Under the pieces are notes generated by a model. That model made no database searches and had not been told where the DNA came from. It was given only the letters and a program-made list of their open reading frames with translations. Made by a program: the position numbers and the translations under genes. Below are positions 1 through 6,781 of a DNA stretch of 13,962 bases, piece after piece (the stretch's first letter is position 1; each line of letters starts with the position of its first letter). The stretch is from Ignavibacteria bacterium (lineage in GTDB: Bacteria > Bacteroidota > Ignavibacteria > Tepidaquicellales > OLB5): contig JAPUEV010000213.1 of NCBI GenBank assembly GCA_027492415.1, positions 1-13,962 on the forward strand, given 5' to 3'.

Positions 1-74
1 TTGTGAATATTGATGTGAACACAGGCAAGACCGTTGGAATAAAAAGAATTTTTGAGCCCGGGTTTAAGAATTAG
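1..74 (+). CDS. C-terminal end of an unidentified protein (partial)
   Basis: An open frame enters from the left edge. In the frame beginning at base 3 it reads 23 residues (VNIDVNTGKTVGIKRIFEPG, then FKN) and stops at TAG (72-74). The other two forward frames hit stops early. A good stem-loop terminator follows about 40 bases later, which fits a real gene end. The fragment is too short to assign a family. It is one of only two plus-strand genes here, and it converges on the propeller gene ending at 236. Confidence 0.55.
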   Translation, partial: VNIDVNTGKTVGIKRIFEPGFKN

Positions 75-115
75 CAATACTTTTTCACCGCAAAGACTCA
101 GAGTTCAGTAAATAC

Positions 116-153
116 AAAAAACCTGAAAGGTTAATAACCAATCAGGTTTTTTT
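116..153. terminator. Bidirectional intrinsic terminator
   Basis: The outer stem pairs 116-126 (AAAAAACCTGA) with 142-152 (TCAGGTTTTTT). An inner stem GGTT/AACC (129-132 with 136-139) closes on a 3-base loop, and a symmetric AA/AA internal loop lies between the two. The outer arm is A-rich on the left and T-rich on the right, so a U-tract follows the stem in either direction. It lies between the plus-strand gene ending at 74 and the minus-strand gene ending at 236, and can serve both. Confidence 0.85.
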
Positions 154-176
154 CGTTTCATATTAATCTTATTTAT

Positions 177-235
177 TCGATAATCTGATAAATCTGATGA
201 ATCCGATAATCTGATAAATCTGATAAATCTGTGAT
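177..235. repeat. Degenerate 8-9 bp tandem repeat (ATAAATCTG-like)
   Basis: About six imperfect head-to-tail units resembling ATAAATCTG run up to the stop codon of the propeller gene at 236. A longer unit, GATAATCTGATAAATCTGAT, occurs at 179-198 and again at 205-224. It is low-complexity and non-coding, placed between the bidirectional terminator and the gene's 3' end, so it lies within the 3' untranslated part of the propeller transcript. No role is evident. Confidence 0.75.
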
Positions 236-1465
236 CTACTTCATCAAAACCATCTTTTTAGTTTCTACAAACTCTCGCCCTGAGCCTGTCGAAGGGTCAT
301 CAACTATCAGCTTATAAAAATACACACCGCTTGAGTAATTCGAGCCGTCCCAGTCAGCTTCATATGTGCCCGGTTTAAGCTCTTCATTGACGAGTGTCGT
401 GACTTCTCTTCCAAGCAAGTCGTAAATAATTAATTTTACATTTGACGTTTCACGTTTGACATTTGCAGGCACATCAAACTTTATCTTCGTTTGCGGATTG
501 AAGGGGTTAGGGTAGTTTTGGGAGAGTGAAAATGTTTTCGGAATTTCAGTTGAAACGGAGGTAATGCTATTCAAATCTGAAAGCGGACGCCTGTATACAC
601 CACCGTCATCAGTACCCGCGAAGATATAATTGCCTAATATACACAGTGAATGAATATACAGACTGCCTAATCCTTCGTTTCTTTGAATCCAATTTGCACC
701 ATTATTGTTTGAAACATATACACCGTTTGAATAAGGGTATCCCGTTCCTGCGAAGACATTATTGTTATTGACAACAATAGTATGAACACTTTGATAATTT
801 AATCCTGTCTGAGTCCAGGCAGATCCGTTATTCGTAGAAATCCGGACTCCACCATACGGCCAAATTCCGGCATAAATATTATTACCCTTATGATCTAAAG
901 AATAAATAAAGTCAGTATTAAGAGTAGATTGAGTCCAGACGGCACCAAAATCTGTTGAAAAATATACACCTAAACCATTTGTCCCTGCAAATATTTTATT
1001 ACCATTATAAGCAAAAGCATATACACTCGGACTGGTAAAAGTTGTTTGTGCCCAGGTTAAGCCATTATCACCAGATTTATATATGCCATGATCGTTTGTG
1101 CCTACAAAAACATAGTTATCAAATGCTATGATATCCACCGTACTGTAATACGATAATGAAGTTTGAGTCCAATTCAGTCCATAGTTAGTTGACCTGTAAA
1201 TTCCGTTATTGGAATAAGTCCCTGCAAAAACGAAATTTGAATTTGCAGCCAGCCCCCGGATATTATTATTGTTTAATGAGCTTCTTGTCCAGTTTAATCC
1301 TAAATTTGTACTCTTATATACCCCCGACCCGGCAGCATATAAAATATTTTCACTGGTAACTACGGATAAGACTTGAGTATTCAACCCGCCGGAAACATGT
1401 TCCCATTGAGAACGGATAGAATTCCCCAAAAATAAGATTGTTACTATTATCAGGCTAAATTTCAT
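236..1465 (-). CDS. Secreted seven-bladed beta-propeller protein with T9SS type A sorting domain
   Basis: A 409-residue exported protein. Residues 1-19 form a signal peptide (MKF, hydrophobic core, probable cut before QWEH). Residues about 40-295 hold seven repeats of the form 'VFAGT..GIYkSTNxGxxWTQ'. Six carry the NxGxxW signature (W59, W99, W138, W177, W217, W259) and the seventh lacks the Trp, giving a seven-bladed propeller related to BNR/Asp-box and YCF48-like folds. Residues 311-409 are a T9SS sorting domain: YPNPFNP at 318-324, YDLLGREV, then GVYFYK and the basic tail ETKKMVLMK. Such proteins cross the outer membrane and are released or anchored on the surface. The ligand is unknown. 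The ATG overlaps the stop of the preceding gene (ATGA, 1462-1465), so translational coupling is likely. Residues 389-398 come from a short inserted repeat. Confidence 0.88.
   Translation of the reverse strand: MKFSLIIVTILFLGNSIRSQWEHVSGGLNTQVLSVVTSENILYAAGSGVYKSTNLGLNWTRSSLNNNNIRGLAANSNFVFAGTYSNNGIYRSTNYGLNWTQTSLSYYSTVDIIAFDNYVFVGTNDHGIYKSGDNGLTWAQTTFTSPSVYAFAYNGNKIFAGTNGLGVYFSTDFGAVWTQSTLNTDFIYSLDHKGNNIYAGIWPYGGVRISTNNGSAWTQTGLNYQSVHTIVVNNNNVFAGTGYPYSNGVYVSNNNGANWIQRNEGLGSLYIHSLCILGNYIFAGTDDGGVYRRPLSDLNSITSVSTEIPKTFSLSQNYPNPFNPQTKIKFDVPANVKRETSNVKLIIYDLLGREVTTLVNEELKPGTYEADWDGSNYSSGVYFYKLIVDDPSTGSGREFVETKKMVLMK
278..296. repeat. TTCGACAGGCTCAGGG-type short interspersed repeat inside a coding region
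   Basis: On the plus strand the bases read CCCTGAGCCTGTCGAAGGG; on the coding strand CCCTTCGACAGGCTCAGGG, encoding PSTGSG. The two sister sorting domains lack these residues: here the text between the YFYK strand and FVETKK is about nine residues longer. The sequence closely resembles a short repeat (CCCTTCGACAAGCTCAGGG and variants, translated as PELVEG, FDKLRA or PSTSSG) that I know from many environmental bacterial genomes. The identification is from memory, not from a search. Confidence 0.7.
438..465. repeat. Four tandem 7-base units in the sorting-domain coding region (copy 1)
   Basis: Plus strand: ACATTTG, ACGTTTC, ACGTTTG, ACATTTG, head to tail. On the coding strand this gives NVKRETSNVK, in which NVK appears twice. 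It sits between the first strand of the sorting domain (IKFDVPA) and the KLIIYDLLGREV strand. Identical units occur at 3877-3904 and a diverged set at 1640-1667. Confidence 0.8.
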
Positions 1466-3639
1466 TTCATCAATACCATTTTCTTTGTTTCAACAAAACT
1501 TTCAGTTATTATTTTATAAAAATACACACCGCTTGAATATGCCGAGCCATCCCAGTCAGCCTCATATGTGCCCGGTTTAAGCTCTTCGTTCACAAGTGTG
1601 GTAACTTCCCGCCCAAGCAGGTCGTAAATAACCAGCTTTACATTTGATGATTGACCTCTCACATTTGCAGGTATATCAAACTTAATCTTCGTTTGCGGGT
1701 TGAACGGGTTGGGATAGTTTTGAGAGAGAAGAAAGTGAAACGGAACCTGTGAACTAACGTTCTGTATACCAATTGGAGAACTTGTTGAGAGCAATATATC
1801 ATTTTCACCGCTTACCCATGTATATTCTTCTCCAAGGGAAAATATACTGTACAATCCTCCTCCATTTGGATCATTTGCTCCTATCGGTCCGAAAACCTGA
1901 AACCAGTTTTCTCCTCCGTTTGTTGTTTTTGTTATATATCCTTTATTACCATTATCCATGACTATCCACCCTGTTTGTGGATTACAAAAGAATACATCAT
2001 TGTACGAGCCAAACCCAACGTAACTCTGTTCAATAGGATGAGTCCAGTTTAAACCTCCGTCAGTTGTTTTGATCAGAACCCTCATAACAGTAGGAGGGAA
2101 GCCGCCATAAGATTTGTTCCCGACTAAAAAACCTGTCAAGGTGCTTACAAAATGTACAGAATAATATGTGTAATCTCCATAAGGATACAGCACAATCCAG
2201 TTTGCTCCTCCGTTTGTAGTTTTTAAAACATACCCACCGTCTGCAGGAATAAAACCGTTTTGTGAATCAATAAAGTAACAATCAGGCAAATTAGAAGTAA
2301 CATTGCTTTGCTGTGCTGACCAATTAGCACCGCCATTTATTGTTTTTAAAATAGTACCCCCGGAGCCGCAAACCCATCCTGTTGTTTCGTTAACAAAGAA
2401 AACAGTGCTGAATATGGTGTTTCCGAACCTGGTATTTGTTAAAGTAACTCCGCCATCTGTTGTTTTGCCAAGCATTCCTGAATCTCCGCACAAATAGCCT
2501 GTTTGTGGGTTCACGAAATCTACATACCTGTAAGGTGCATTTAGAGCCGACATAGTCATCCAATTATAACCCCTGTTTGTAGTTTTAAGCAGCCTTGGAA
2601 TGCTTGGAGATACTGTCCATCCTGTATTGCTGTTAATAAAGTCCATTGAATTTATTGAAGTCGGTTCTATCTGTGCAATCCAGTTGGTGCCACCATCAGA
2701 TGTCTTCCATAAAATACCGTTAGATACTGACATCCAGCCTTCATTAATGTTTTTAAAATAAATATCCATGCACTGATCCGGAGTTAGAGTTCTGTTAATT
2801 TCCCAATTTAACCCCTTGTTTGTGGTTTTCCATACGTACCTGTGTGAAGAGTTTTCTGAAATCCACCCGTTTGCTGAATCGACAAAGAAAATACTTCCGG
2901 GATTACCTATTGAATTTGGCATTAGAATCCAATTTATTCCCCCATTTGAAGTACGAGCAGTATAATCAACAAGACCTGCTGCCCACCCCTTTAAAGAATC
3001 TAAAAAGAACAACATCGAAACAGGCATTCCGTCTCCTACGTTCTGGTAAGACCAGCCATAACCCCCGTTTGATGTAGTTGCAATGTTGTTGGCAAAGGGA
3101 GGTGATGAAATTGCCATGACAACTCCCTTATTTGCATTAAACATAATTATTTGTCCCGGCTGAAAACTTAAGTTATTAGCTATTATAGTCCAACTGTTTC
3201 CGCCATTGGTGGTCTTAGCAATTTGATGTATTGCTCCGTCAGACTCTGCTGAAATCCATCCTGTATTTCTGTTAATAAAAGATATACCGTTTATATAATA
3301 AAAGCCAAGATTAATATTAATTATACTCCAGGTTTTGCCCCCATCAACTGTTTTATAAATTGAACTGTTATTTCGCAATGCCCACCCATATAATGAATCA
3401 GAAAAACATATAGACCTGTCATTTGGACTTAACGGGGTAGTAGCTAAAACAGTAGTCCAATCTATACCTTGATTTGTTGATTTGTATGAAATATCGCCGG
3501 CAAAAATTATATTATTTGACGTAGAAAGAAAATTTAGAGAGGTCATTTGCCTTCTTACATTTAAAATTTTCCAATCTCCATTTTGAGCACTACAACAGCT
3601 TGTTATCAAAAGAAGTAGAGTAACTATAAGTTTTTTCAT
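1462..3639 (-). CDS. Secreted double beta-propeller (about 14 blades) with T9SS type A sorting domain
   Basis: A 725-residue exported protein. The N-terminus MKKLIVTLLLLITSCCSAQ is a signal peptide. It can be read as signal peptidase I (cut before Gln) or as a lipoprotein signal (I-T-S-Cys lipobox), so it may be lipidated. Residues about 40-620 carry repeats of 'GWxxG..GxIxKTTNGGxNW'. I count 13 with this signature (one has Leu in place of Trp: GKTTDGGVTL) plus a last one without it, 14 in all, fitting two seven-bladed propellers of the YCF48/sortilin-like type. Residues 634-725 are a T9SS sorting domain ending ETKKMVLMK. The gene is the middle of three tandem paralogues, 59 bases downstream of the first, and overlaps the third by ATGA. 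The function is unknown. Such propellers commonly bind proteins or glycans or act in surface adhesion; I cannot choose between these. Confidence 0.87.
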   Translation of the reverse strand: MKKLIVTLLLLITSCCSAQNGDWKILNVRRQMTSLNFLSTSNNIIFAGDISYKSTNQGIDWTTVLATTPLSPNDRSICFSDSLYGWALRNNSSIYKTVDGGKTWSIININLGFYYINGISFINRNTGWISAESDGAIHQIAKTTNGGNSWTIIANNLSFQPGQIIMFNANKGVVMAISSPPFANNIATTSNGGYGWSYQNVGDGMPVSMLFFLDSLKGWAAGLVDYTARTSNGGINWILMPNSIGNPGSIFFVDSANGWISENSSHRYVWKTTNKGLNWEINRTLTPDQCMDIYFKNINEGWMSVSNGILWKTSDGGTNWIAQIEPTSINSMDFINSNTGWTVSPSIPRLLKTTNRGYNWMTMSALNAPYRYVDFVNPQTGYLCGDSGMLGKTTDGGVTLTNTRFGNTIFSTVFFVNETTGWVCGSGGTILKTINGGANWSAQQSNVTSNLPDCYFIDSQNGFIPADGGYVLKTTNGGANWIVLYPYGDYTYYSVHFVSTLTGFLVGNKSYGGFPPTVMRVLIKTTDGGLNWTHPIEQSYVGFGSYNDVFFCNPQTGWIVMDNGNKGYITKTTNGGENWFQVFGPIGANDPNGGGLYSIFSLGEEYTWVSGENDILLSTSSPIGIQNVSSQVPFHFLLSQNYPNPFNPQTKIKFDIPANVRGQSSNVKLVIYDLLGREVTTLVNEELKPGTYEADWDGSAYSSGVYFYKIITESFVETKKMVLMK
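1640..1667. repeat. Diverged 4 x 7-base tandem unit in sorting-domain region (copy 2)
   Basis: Plus strand: ACATTTG, ATGATTG, ACCTCTC, ACATTTG. The outer units are identical to the other two copies and the inner two have drifted, giving NVRGQSSNVK in the protein. Position and length match copies 1 and 3 exactly. Confidence 0.6.
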
Positions 3640-3666
3640 TTTCTTCAGTATTTACTTCATCAAAAC

Positions 3667-3708
3667 TCCCGCAAACGGGATTTCAGGTTAAGTAATTCTT
3701 ACTTAACC
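3667..3708 (-). terminator. Two hairpins between propeller genes, one overlapping a stop codon
   Basis: On the minus strand the last codons of the gene ending at 3699 form the left arm of a perfect 10-bp hairpin: GGTTAAGTAA, loop GAA, TTACTTAACC (3686-3708). The TAA stop is inside the arm. A second hairpin follows, TCCCG-TTTG-CGGGA (3667-3680), then GTTTTG. The U-tract is weak, so partial termination or a processing/stability element seems likelier than a full stop. Downstream readthrough would feed the 725-residue gene starting at 3639. Confidence 0.5.
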
Positions 3709-5000
3709 ATCAACATTTTCTTTGTTTCAATAAAACCTTCAGTTTTTATCTTATAATAATACACACCGCTTGAGTAATTCGAGCCGTCCCAGTCAGCCTC
3801 ATAAATGCCGGGCTTAAGCTCTTCGTTCACAAGCGTTGTAACTTCTCTTCCAAGCAAGTCGTAAATAATTAATTTTACATTTGACGTTTCACGTTTGACA
3901 TTTGACGGTACATCAAACTTTATCTTCGTTTGCGGATTAAAGGGGTTGGGATAGTTTTGGTATAAAGAAAACTTCTCAGGTACTTCACTTGAGATAGGAT
4001 GAATACCCACGATAATAAGATATTTTGATATACCCCCATCAGATCTTACGGCATACATGATCATACCAAGATTCGTTAAAAATAGATTTGTATAAACTCC
4101 TGAAGGTGCTGTGTACTGAACGCTCCACGAGGAACCGTTATTGCTGGTAAGATATATTTTGTTATCACTTCTTACATACCACCAGTAATTTCCCCAGTTG
4201 CCAAAACCTCCAAAATTACCTGTGCCCAAAGAAGCTGTCTGGCTCCAGTTATTTCCGAAGTTTGTTGACTTCATGAATGTTGAGCCGCCTGAAAAAACAT
4301 AGCCGCTGCCTGTATTTGCAGTAATAGTTAATGAATTTACCTCCGGTGCAGTTGATTGTACCACCCAGTTAATTCCTGAATTTGTTGAATTGTAAATCCG
4401 GGAATTATTTGTACCAAACCAGTAATAGTAATTATAGCAATATGCAGAGTTACTCCAGCCTGTTTCGCTGCCGTTCTGCGGAAGGTACATTCCAGTTGAA
4501 TCCCAGGTTACACCGCCATTTGATGATTTAAACAAAGACCATCTGCCGCCAACAGGGTTACCCTGCACAACAACACTTGTTGCTGAGTTCTGGGTAAACC
4601 AAATTGCGTTAATATGCCCGTTCACCTGCTGGAATACCTGCTGCCAGCTTGCGCCCGCATTTGATGTCCGGTAGATATATGAAGTTCCGGCAAGAGTGCC
4701 TGTAGTTAATGCAATACTGGTATCATTCATTGGGCAGGTAATACTAATGAGGTTAACATTGGAAGGTATTCCGTTTCCGCTTACATTAGTCCATCGTCTC
4801 CCGGATGTTAAATATACCGGCCGTATTTTTAACACTGTTCCATTATTGCCGCAGCACCATGCCCTGCTTGTGTTAAAACAAACCACTGAATTTAACTGTA
4901 CATTAACACCGGATGTATCTTCATTCCAGTATTGTGAATAAGAGATATTAGAAGTAATTGCTCCCAAAAATAATAAAACAAAAATACTAAAGGTCTTCAT
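3699..5000 (-). CDS. Secreted seven-bladed beta-propeller protein with T9SS type A sorting domain
   Basis: A 433-residue exported protein and first gene of the propeller operon. Signal peptide at residues 1-22 (MKTFSIFVLLFLGAITSNIS, probable cut at YS-Q). Residues about 40-330 contain seven blade-like repeats, among them YRTSNAGASW, FKSSNGGVTW, YNSTNSGINW, MKSTNFGNNW and YLTSNNGSSW; the last lacks the Trp. Residues 344-433 are the T9SS sorting domain (YPNPFNP, YDLLGREV, GVYYYK, ETKKMLMVK). Its DNA shares a 64-base identical block with the gene ending at 236. The start is well supported: GGAGG lies six bases before the ATG, and a promoter-like element stands 30-60 bases upstream. Tyr, Trp, Asn and Ser are abundant, as is usual for extracellular repeat proteins. 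The ligand is unknown. Confidence 0.87.
   Translation of the reverse strand: MKTFSIFVLLFLGAITSNISYSQYWNEDTSGVNVQLNSVVCFNTSRAWCCGNNGTVLKIRPVYLTSGRRWTNVSGNGIPSNVNLISITCPMNDTSIALTTGTLAGTSYIYRTSNAGASWQQVFQQVNGHINAIWFTQNSATSVVVQGNPVGGRWSLFKSSNGGVTWDSTGMYLPQNGSETGWSNSAYCYNYYYWFGTNNSRIYNSTNSGINWVVQSTAPEVNSLTITANTGSGYVFSGGSTFMKSTNFGNNWSQTASLGTGNFGGFGNWGNYWWYVRSDNKIYLTSNNGSSWSVQYTAPSGVYTNLFLTNLGMIMYAVRSDGGISKYLIIVGIHPISSEVPEKFSLYQNYPNPFNPQTKIKFDVPSNVKRETSNVKLIIYDLLGREVTTLVNEELKPGIYEADWDGSNYSSGVYYYKIKTEGFIETKKMLMVK
3877..3904. repeat. Four tandem 7-base units in sorting-domain region (copy 3)
   Basis: Plus strand ACATTTG, ACGTTTC, ACGTTTG, ACATTTG, identical to copy 1 and embedded in a 64-base identical block (3841-3904 versus 402-465). 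It encodes NVKRETSNVK. A further partial unit, ACGGTAC, may follow. Confidence 0.8.
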
Positions 5001-5006
5001 TTTTTG

Positions 5007-5061
5007 CCTCCGGGAATTTCTTAAATATAGTAAATTTAAAGTGTTTACAATATCTCAAAAA
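5007..5061 (-). promoter_or_regulatory. Promoter and ribosome binding site of the propeller operon
   Basis: Minus strand: TTTTTG (5061-5056), 17 bases, then TAAATTTA (5038-5031). This is close to the Bacteroidetes primary sigma pattern TTTG ... TAnnTTTG, differing only in the last base. A GGAGG Shine-Dalgarno (5011-5007) stands six bases before the ATG at 5000. It is the clearest SD in the window. Most other genes here show none, so this operon may be translated strongly. Confidence 0.5.
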
Positions 5062-5065
5062 CAGT

Positions 5066-5098
5066 AAACCCCTGTAATATTAAAAATTACAGGGGTTT
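5066..5098 (-). terminator. Stem-loop terminator after the carboxyltransferase gene
   Basis: A perfect 13-bp stem: AAACCCCTGTAAT (5066-5078) with ATTACAGGGGTTT (5086-5098), loop of seven A/T bases. On the minus strand the right arm ends in TTTACTGTTTTTG, a broken U-tract. It begins 15 bases after the stop of the carboxyltransferase gene (5114) and separates it from the propeller operon promoter. Confidence 0.8.
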
Positions 5099-5113
5099 TA
5101 GGTGAAAATTAAA

Positions 5114-6781
5114 TTATAACGGAATATTTCCGTGTCTCTTTTTCGGGTTTGACTGCTCTTTTGTCTGCAGCATCCTTAATGCTCTTACAAGCTTTACACG
5201 TGTCTCTGATGGCTCGATCACGTCATCAATATATCCGCGCGCAGCTGCTGCATACGGGTTTGCAAATTTTTCCTTGTACTCTTCAACTTTTTCGTTGAAA
5301 GCTTTTTTCGGATCCTTTGCTGAATCAATTTCTTTTTTGAAGATAATTTCCGCTGCACCTGCTGAGCCCATTACTGCAATTTCGCTTCCCGGCCACGCAA
5401 CATTATAATCAGCGCGTATATGCTTACTGTTCATAACATCATATGCACCGCCGTATGCTTTGCGTGTAATTACAGTCAATTTCGGAACTGTAGCTTCCGC
5501 GAATGCGTAAAGCAGCTTGGCACCCTGTTTAATAATTCCGCGCCACTCCTGGAATGTGCCCGGCATAAAGCCCGGTACATCTTCAAATACTACAAGCGGT
5601 ATATTGAATGCGTCACAGAACCTTACAAATCTTGCTCCCTTTACAGATGCATCAATATCAAGCACACCGGCCATTTTGCTTGGCTGGTTTGCGATTACAC
5701 CTACTGATAGACCATCAAGCCTTGCGAAACCTGTAATGATATTAGGCGCAAATAATTCCTGCACCTCAAAGAAGCTGGATTCCATTGCAGGGTTATCGCT
5801 GTTCATTATTTTAGTTTTTCTTGCAGTTTTTGTTTTCTTTTTATCGTCAGTAATTTCATCATCAAATTCTGTTACAGGCTTTAATTCCTGGTCAACCACA
5901 AGATTTATGATCTTCTTCATATCATATGGCCTTGTGTTATCTTCAGGGATAATATGGTTAAGCTCCATCTCAATTCTTTCAGGGTCATCAACCGGTACTA
6001 CAGGCGGAGTCTTCTCTCTCCAGTTCTGCGGCATATATCCAATAAGCTTCCTGATATACATCAGGCATTCTTTTTCATCATCACACGCAAAATGCGTAAC
6101 CCCTGATTTTGTTGAGTGAGTTTTTGCTCCGCCAAGATCTTCAAACGATACTTCTTCATGTGTTACGGTTTTTACAACATTAGGACCTGTAACGAACATA
6201 TGGCTTTTGCCTTTTACCATCAGCACAAAATCCGTGATTGCCGGTGAGTAAACCGCGCCACCCGCGCAGGGTCCCATAATCGCACTGATCTGCGGTATAA
6301 CCCCTGACATCAGCACATTGCGTAAAAATATATCAGCATAACCGCCAAGCGATACAACACCTTCCTGTATCCTCGCGCCGCCGGAATCATTTAAGCCTAT
6401 GAAAGGTGCGCCCATTTTTTCAGCCATATCCATAACCTTGCATATCTTCTCAGCATGCGCTTCTGAAAGTGAGCCGCCGAATACTGTGAAATCCTGGCTG
6501 AACACAAATACAAGCCTTCCGTTTATCCTGCCTGAGCCTGTTATAACACCATCACCCAGAAATACCTGGCTCTGCATATCAAAATCATGTGTACGGTGTG
6601 TAGCAAATGAATCATATTCTTCAAATGAGCCCGGGTCGAGAAGCATATAAATTCTTTCACGGGCTAAATATTTCCCTTTGGCATGCTGGGCTTTAATTCT
6701 TTTTTCACCACCGCCCATTTTGGCAGTCTCCCGCATTTTGTGTAATCTCAATAGATCGGTAATTCGTTTATCTGTAGGCAT
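5114..6781 (-). CDS. pccB: Acyl-CoA carboxylase carboxyltransferase (beta) subunit, propionyl-CoA carboxylase type
   Basis: This 555-residue subunit transfers CO2 from carboxybiotin to an acyl-CoA, most likely propionyl-CoA giving methylmalonyl-CoA. Family signatures run through the whole length: GGSLSEAHAEKI (102-113), NDSGGARIQEGV (131-142), GPCAGGAVYSPAITDF (170-185), MFVTGP (195-200), FCDAFNIPLVVFEDVPGFMPG (388-408), GAKLLYAFAEATVPK (420-434), RKAYGGAYDVM (440-450), AWPGSEIAVMG (462-472), and the usual C-terminus RHGNIPL. The two crotonase-like halves bind the acyl-CoA and biotin. The homologous methylmalonyl-CoA decarboxylase alpha subunit is an alternative, but no membrane subunits are nearby. 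The biotin carboxylase/carrier partner is not in the window. The family is usually about 510-520 residues; the excess is a charged stretch at about 299-335. There is no Shine-Dalgarno before the ATG, only A/T-rich DNA. Confidence 0.9.
   Translation of the reverse strand: MPTDKRITDLLRLHKMRETAKMGGGEKRIKAQHAKGKYLARERIYMLLDPGSFEEYDSFATHRTHDFDMQSQVFLGDGVITGSGRINGRLVFVFSQDFTVFGGSLSEAHAEKICKVMDMAEKMGAPFIGLNDSGGARIQEGVVSLGGYADIFLRNVLMSGVIPQISAIMGPCAGGAVYSPAITDFVLMVKGKSHMFVTGPNVVKTVTHEEVSFEDLGGAKTHSTKSGVTHFACDDEKECLMYIRKLIGYMPQNWREKTPPVVPVDDPERIEMELNHIIPEDNTRPYDMKKIINLVVDQELKPVTEFDDEITDDKKKTKTARKTKIMNSDNPAMESSFFEVQELFAPNIITGFARLDGLSVGVIANQPSKMAGVLDIDASVKGARFVRFCDAFNIPLVVFEDVPGFMPGTFQEWRGIIKQGAKLLYAFAEATVPKLTVITRKAYGGAYDVMNSKHIRADYNVAWPGSEIAVMGSAGAAEIIFKKEIDSAKDPKKAFNEKVEEYKEKFANPYAAAARGYIDDVIEPSETRVKLVRALRMLQTKEQSNPKKRHGNIPL

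Noticed and set aside
177..235. CRISPR-like array
   Set aside because: The units are only 8-9 bases, adjacent and without spacers, and no cas gene is present.
5066..5098. Riboswitch upstream of the propeller operon
   Set aside because: The structure is a single perfect stem directly after the carboxyltransferase stop, upstream of the propeller promoter, and is better explained as a terminator.
5517..6119. 200-codon plus-strand open frame opposite the carboxyltransferase gene
   Set aside because: It lies wholly antisense to a gene with strong family motifs. Its Ser/Ile/Leu-rich translation is typical of a shadow frame.
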